Shown here one piece after another: positions 60,858 to 64,000 of a stretch of DNA of 64,000 nt. How positions within the stretch are numbered: position 1 is the stretch's first letter; each line of letters starts with the position of its first letter. The notes beneath the pieces were generated by a model, which had not been told where the DNA came from, searched no databases, and saw only the letters and a list, made by a program, of their open reading frames with translations. A program made the translations under genes and the position numbers. This DNA comes from Mesonia ostreae (GTDB lineage: Bacteria > Bacteroidota > Bacteroidia > Flavobacteriales > Flavobacteriaceae): positions 62,001-126,000 of the forward strand of contig NZ_JAVRBG010000006.1 in assembly GCF_031845265.1 (NCBI RefSeq), read 5' to 3'.

Positions 60858-61723
60858 TACAAGACGTTTAAAAGTTGCTCTTTGATTTTCTCTAGCTCAT
60901 CTTTCATCTCTACCACCAATTTTTGCATAGGAGCATAATTAGATTTGCTTCCAATAGTGTTCACTTCTCTTCCAATTTCTTGTCCTATAAAACCTAGTTT
61001 TTTACCATTAGAGTCACTAGAATGTAAGGATTCCGTAAAGTAGGCTAAGTGATTGTCTAAACGTATTTTTTCTTCGGTGATGTCATATTTTTCAATATAA
61101 TAGACCAATTCTTGTTCAAACCTATTCTCGTCTACATTCTCTTTTAAATCGGCTATTCCTTTTCTAAGACGCTCTTTCACAGCTTCTACCCGTTGCGGAT
61201 CCATCGCTATGATTTCTGATAAAATATTTTTTATGTTCGTGATGCGAAGTACAAAATCTTGCTCTAGTGCTTTCCCTTCATCTAAACGATAGCGAGTCAC
61301 TTCTTGTAGCGCATTTTCCAATGCTTTATCAATGGCAGCAAATTCATTTTCATCAACCTCTTCCCGGTCTGTTTTTAAAACATCGGGGAGACGAATGGCC
61401 ATTTTTAAAAGCTCTACATCATCTTTATTTCCCGTTTCCGGAATTGCTTTTAGTTGCGCGATATAATTTTTAACCACAACTGCATTGATGGAAGAAGAAG
61501 TTTCTTCACCCGTAACTTCTGCGTATAAAGAAAAGTCTACTTTTCCTCGCTGTAAAGATTTAGAAATTTTGTTCCTTAAACTTAATTCTTTCTCTCGATA
61601 CTGAGAAGGCATACGAGCATTAAGGTCTAAATTTTTACTATTTAAAGTTTTAATTTCAATAGTGATTTTCTTATTTGGAAGCTCTAGCCTATGCTTGCCA
61701 AAACCAGTCATGGATTGAATCAT
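60857..61723 (-). CDS. yicC: YicC family protein
   Basis: 288 residues, the usual length. It starts I-Q-S-M-T-G-F-G-K (family hallmark) and ends in the DUF1732 region (I-G-R-E-V-N-T-I-G-S-K-S ... V-V-E-M-K-D-E-L-E-K-I-K-E-Q), rich in coiled coil. E. coli YicC has been described as an endoribonuclease. First gene of the operon with gmk and nadD; a -7 element lies 21 bases upstream. Confidence 0.93.
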   Translation of the reverse strand: MIQSMTGFGKHRLELPNKKITIEIKTLNSKNLDLNARMPSQYREKELSLRNKISKSLQRGKVDFSLYAEVTGEETSSSINAVVVKNYIAQLKAIPETGNKDDVELLKMAIRLPDVLKTDREEVDENEFAAIDKALENALQEVTRYRLDEGKALEQDFVLRITNIKNILSEIIAMDPQRVEAVKERLRKGIADLKENVDENRFEQELVYYIEKYDITEEKIRLDNHLAYFTESLHSSDSNGKKLGFIGQEIGREVNTIGSKSNYAPMQKLVVEMKDELEKIKEQLLNVL

Positions 61724-61743
61724 GTCTCTTTTTTAAAGTTGAG

Positions 61744-61751
61744 CAAAGGTA
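61744..61751 (-). promoter_or_regulatory. -7 promoter element of yicC-gmk-nadD
   Basis: TACCTTTG on the minus strand matches TAnnTTTG; the ATG is 20 bases downstream. The -33 side (TTAAAC) is weak. Confidence 0.55.
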
Positions 61752-61877
61752 ATAAAAACTAGGAGTTTAACGTTAAATAATCTTTTTAGCTGTGAATGCT
61801 GGGTTTTGCGTTAAATAAAAACAAAAAAGTATAAAATTTCCTATAAATTTATTATGCTTGCACAATAGAACATACTG

Positions 61878-62366
61878 ATGTATACAAAAAAAATTGAAAT
61901 TCGTTGGAGCGATATAGACGCCAATAGACATTTAGCTAATTCGGCTTATATGAATTTTATGAGTCATACTAGGATGGCTTTTTTAATGGAACACGGCTTT
62001 GGTCAAAAAAAATTGGCGCAACATAATATTGGTCCCGTGGTTTTTTATGAACATATCTATTACTTTAAAGAAGTGTTTGCGGGCAAGCCAATTCACGTGA
62101 GTTTAGAACTTAAAGGAATATCTGAAGACGGAATGTTTTTTGAATTTCTCCATAATATCTATGATGCTAAAGGTAAAAACTGTGCCAGCTGCGAAATGTT
62201 AGGCTCGTGGATCGATTTAAAAGATAGAACACTAGTCACTTTACCAAAAGAGCTTTTAAAAGAATTAAATTCTTTAGGAAAAACAGATGATTTTAGAATT
62301 CTCACGAAAGAGGACACAAGAAAATTTGGTAAGAAACCAAAACATATAGATTCTAGTCTATTGTAA
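61878..62366 (+). CDS. Acyl-CoA thioesterase (4HBT hotdog fold)
   Basis: 162 residues. Hotdog domain starting I-E-I-R-W-S-D-I-D-A-N-R-H-L-A-N-S-A-Y, with the catalytic Asp of the 4-hydroxybenzoyl-CoA thioesterase group in W-S-D-I-D. Cytoplasmic; hydrolyses an unidentified acyl-CoA. Transcribed alone, divergent from yicC, and followed by a shared terminator. Confidence 0.85.
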   Translation: MYTKKIEIRWSDIDANRHLANSAYMNFMSHTRMAFLMEHGFGQKKLAQHNIGPVVFYEHIYYFKEVFAGKPIHVSLELKGISEDGMFFEFLHNIYDAKGKNCASCEMLGSWIDLKDRTLVTLPKELLKELNSLGKTDDFRILTKEDTRKFGKKPKHIDSSLL

Positions 62367-62385
62367 TTTTTATTTTTTCAGAATA

Positions 62386-62423
62386 AAAAAATCCGCTAGA
62401 AATATAACTTCTAGCGGATTTTT
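62386..62423. terminator. Bidirectional terminator
   Basis: AAAAATCCGCTAGAA pairs with TTCTAGCGGATTTTT around an eight-base loop, with A and T tracts on both sides; it lies between the convergent thioesterase (+) and ArsC-like (-) genes. Confidence 0.85.
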
Positions 62424-62468
62424 GTGTGACTAATAGGAATCTAAAAGTCTAAGAAAGGTAGAATGAAA

Positions 62469-62825
62469 CTAAGCATTCAGGTGGTTTTTTAATTCCTCAA
62501 CAGTTTTCTTGCTGTTTCCTATAAAAATCTTGTCTTCTATCACAAAAACTGGTCTTTTTAGAAAAGTATACTGCTCTAACAGTAAGTTTTTGTAATCTTC
62601 TTCGGAAAGAGACTTGTTTTTTAAATCCCGTTCTTTATAGAGTTTTGCTCTTTTATTGAATAGAGATTCATAGCTTTTGGATAAAGCATACAATTCTTCC
62701 ACTTCAACTTCCGTTAAGGCTTCTTTTTTCACATCTTGCTTTACAAAGTCTGAAGGTAGATTTACTTCTTTTAAAATTCTTTTGCAGGTATCGCAAGTGG
62801 ATAGGTAATATACTTTTTTCATCAT
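62469..62825 (-). CDS. ArsC/Spx-family thioredoxin-like protein
   Basis: 118 residues from the ATG at 62825, which overlaps the upstream stop (TAATG); an adjacent ATG at 62822 is equally possible. Redox motif C-D-T-C near the N-terminus, R-P-V-F-V-I-E-D in place of the usual cis-Pro strand, and I-G-N-S-K-K-T-V-E-E-L near the end. The family covers arsenate reductases (YffB-like) and Spx regulators; the C-x-x-C and lack of nearby arsenic genes favour a general thiol reductase. Operon with the DUF3298 gene. Confidence 0.85.
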   Translation of the reverse strand: MMKKVYYLSTCDTCKRILKEVNLPSDFVKQDVKKEALTEVEVEELYALSKSYESLFNKRAKLYKERDLKNKSLSEEDYKNLLLEQYTFLKRPVFVIEDKIFIGNSKKTVEELKNHLNA

Positions 62826-63634
62826 TAGTAATTTAACCAAGCTTCAACATCTTTCTTAGGAAAAGAAAATTTTATATCTCCATCTGCATAACTTGCCGCT
62901 TCATAAGGATTGTAAATCATATGTAGACTATCCTTTGTGATGGCCATATTTTCGGGTAATTTAAATTCATCGTTTTCAAAGAAAAATCCGTTTTTGTTTA
63001 GGCTCTCTTTTTCAGACAAATTAAATTTCTTTCGAAACATTCCTTCCGCGTAAGCTTTAAACGCTTTTTCATTTTTTAAAAGCGCTCTAGGCTCTATTCT
63101 TTTGGTGTTCACTTTATCGTAGGTATGGTATAATTTGGCTCCGTAACCATGAGCACCTCCCGTGTAGTTGTAAAATATAGAGGATAAAACCAAAATGCTA
63201 TCCGTTTCAAAAAGTTTTTCTTGTCTAATATAGAGTTCGTATACGGCGTGAGATTCTGGAAATTCATTTTTAAAATGGGCGTATTCTTCAATAAATTTAT
63301 CAATGCTCTTATCCATATTCTCCTGCGGAATAGAATCTGACGGAGTAAGCACTATCTTGGTTAAACTTTTTTCATTTAATTGATTTATTTTTTTACCTGC
63401 GTCTGTATCATCTGTTATATGTAAATACGCAATATCTAATTCAGGACAAGGATTTATGTTGCACGTATCTAAACTATCTTTAGAAATGGTTTTGGTAACG
63501 TAACTAAAAGTAAGATTTTTAGAAGAAATTTCTTCGCTAGAATCTTCTTTATCTAGCTTTTGATTTTGATCTTCTTTACAACTTAGGCTTAAAATAAAAA
63601 TAAAGCATAGGCTTAGAAATGAATATTTTTTCAT
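62825..63634 (-). CDS. DUF3298/DUF4163 domain lipoprotein (RsiV-like)
   Basis: 269 residues. Signal peptide with lipobox S-L-S-C. An N-terminal DUF4163-like domain (I-A-Y-L-H-I-T-D-D-T-D-A-G-K-K-I-N) and a C-terminal DUF3298 domain (Y-N-Y-T-G-G-A-H-G-Y, F-F-F-E-N-D-E-F, I-Y-N-P-Y-E-A-A-S-Y-A-D-G). This pair of domains is also found in the lysozyme-binding anti-sigma factor RsiV and PdaC. No sigma factor gene is adjacent here, so a role in the envelope is all that can be said. Overlaps the ArsC-like gene. Confidence 0.88.
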   Translation of the reverse strand: MKKYSFLSLCFIFILSLSCKEDQNQKLDKEDSSEEISSKNLTFSYVTKTISKDSLDTCNINPCPELDIAYLHITDDTDAGKKINQLNEKSLTKIVLTPSDSIPQENMDKSIDKFIEEYAHFKNEFPESHAVYELYIRQEKLFETDSILVLSSIFYNYTGGAHGYGAKLYHTYDKVNTKRIEPRALLKNEKAFKAYAEGMFRKKFNLSEKESLNKNGFFFENDEFKLPENMAITKDSLHMIYNPYEAASYADGDIKFSFPKKDVEAWLNY

Positions 63635-63660
63635 GAGAGGGTATAATGTTTAACTACAAC

Positions 63661-63692
63661 GAAAGGTAAGATCATTTTTGGATATCGGCAAA
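63661..63692 (-). promoter_or_regulatory. Promoter of the DUF3298-ArsC operon
   Basis: Minus strand: TTTG (63689-63692) as -33, a 20-base spacer, then TACCTTTC (63661-63668), one mismatch from TAnnTTTG, 26 bases before the ATG at 63634. Confidence 0.55.
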
Positions 63693-63884
63693 TGCAAGGA
63701 TATTTTTGAGTAACTTTTTTCAAAAATGTTTTATAAAATTCAACACAAAGGCTTTATCTGGAAGAAAAGAAAACCTGGATTAACTTACAATTTTGTGATG
63801 ACTATCATATATTAAACTTTTATATCAGTACAGTTTACTTGAAGACTCAAAAACAGTCTTAAAATAGTATATAAAGTAGATATA

Positions 63885-63916
63885 AAAAAAGCATCCTATT
63901 TATTGGATGCTTTTTC
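63885..63916. terminator. Terminator of the outer-membrane protein gene at the right edge
   Basis: AAAAAGCATCC pairs with GGATGCTTTTT around an eight-base loop. It lies 20 bases after the stop at 63935 (minus strand). The rest of 63693-63884 shows no gene. Confidence 0.8.
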
Positions 63917-63934
63917 ATATGAAATTATAAAATC

Positions 63935-64000
63935 TTAGAAATTAAGGTAATAAACATAACCTACATTTAACCAAACCATCCAATCATTAGATTTGTTTTG
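63935..64000 (-). CDS. Outer-membrane protein, C-terminal fragment
   Basis: Only the last 21 residues are in the window: N-D-W-M-V-W-L-N-V-G-Y-V-Y-Y-L-N-F then TAA. Alternating hydrophobic and polar residues with a terminal Phe are the beta-signal of an outer-membrane barrel. Family cannot be told from this fragment. Confidence 0.55.
   Translation of the reverse strand, partial: QNKSNDWMVWLNVGYVYYLNF

Noticed and set aside
62825..63634. Anti-sigma factor RsiV proper
   Set aside because: Domain similarity to RsiV is only in the extracellular DUF3298 part; there is no sigma factor gene adjacent and no cytoplasmic anti-sigma region.
1..64000. tRNA, rRNA or tmRNA genes
   Set aside because: The longer noncoding stretches were read for cloverleaf arms and rRNA-like text; none was recognised. 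A covariance-model scan would settle this.

Overview
The window is AT-rich chromosomal DNA from a member of the Bacteroidota, most likely a marine or environmental Flavobacteriaceae. Evidence: promoters of the TTTG / TAnnTTTG type rather than -35/-10, few Shine-Dalgarno sequences, type IX secretion (T9SS) sorting domains (types A and B), GLPGLI and DUF6705 proteins, many outer-membrane proteins ending in an aromatic residue, and a complete Bat (Bacteroides aerotolerance) locus. No rRNA, tRNA, phage, plasmid, IS transposase or CRISPR array was seen.

Layout. 0-2.4 kb: tail of an NAD(P)-binding oxidoreductase, an MltF-like lytic transglycosylase and a CYTH phosphohydrolase. 2.5-9.8 kb: an RND multidrug efflux operon (GbsR/MarR-type regulator, adaptor, pump, outer-membrane channel) with a candidate autoregulatory operator, followed by an outer-membrane protein. 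9.9-18.6 kb: an alpha-2-macroglobulin/PBP1C pair, split by a GIY-YIG nuclease gene that lies among three copies of an interspersed palindrome. 18.6-22.8 kb: a small secreted cysteine-containing peptide, a GLPGLI protein and a TonB-receptor-like barrel. 23-25.9 kb: a broken T9SS type B adhesin. 26.6-33.2 kb: isoaspartyl peptidase, 3-hydroxyanthranilate dioxygenase, an ALDH7-type dehydrogenase, an AraC regulator and an alpha/beta hydrolase. 33.2-37.5 kb: a large lipoprotein followed by four tandem DUF6705 lipoproteins. 37.6-40.9 kb: outer-membrane protein, metallophosphoesterase, AlbA_2 ATP-binding protein and SDR. 41.4-50.5 kb: the Bat aerotolerance operon (MoxR, DUF58, BatD-like, BatA-E). 51-54.3 kb: carbonic anhydrase, then an accessory stretch in which a decayed toxin-antitoxin pair and a T9SS protein are each bracketed by their own inverted repeat and separated by dispersed palindromic spacers. 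54.3-64 kb: core genes (cvpA, pheS, gpsA, nadD, gmk, yicC, a thioesterase, an ArsC-like protein, a DUF3298 lipoprotein).

Most striking: (1) the cassette-like organisation at 51.6-54.2 kb, where the bracketing inverted repeats differ between modules but match within a module; (2) the GIY-YIG gene whose stop codon lies inside a dispersed palindrome; (3) three surface or secreted genes whose reading frame is set by a homopolymer (A9, T9, G7), suggesting phase variation or sequence error; (4) the DUF6705 array with a strong hairpin just upstream of three of its start codons; (5) the secreted Cys peptide/GLPGLI/barrel operon. All coordinates, motifs and repeats were read by eye; family names come from motif recognition, not database searches.
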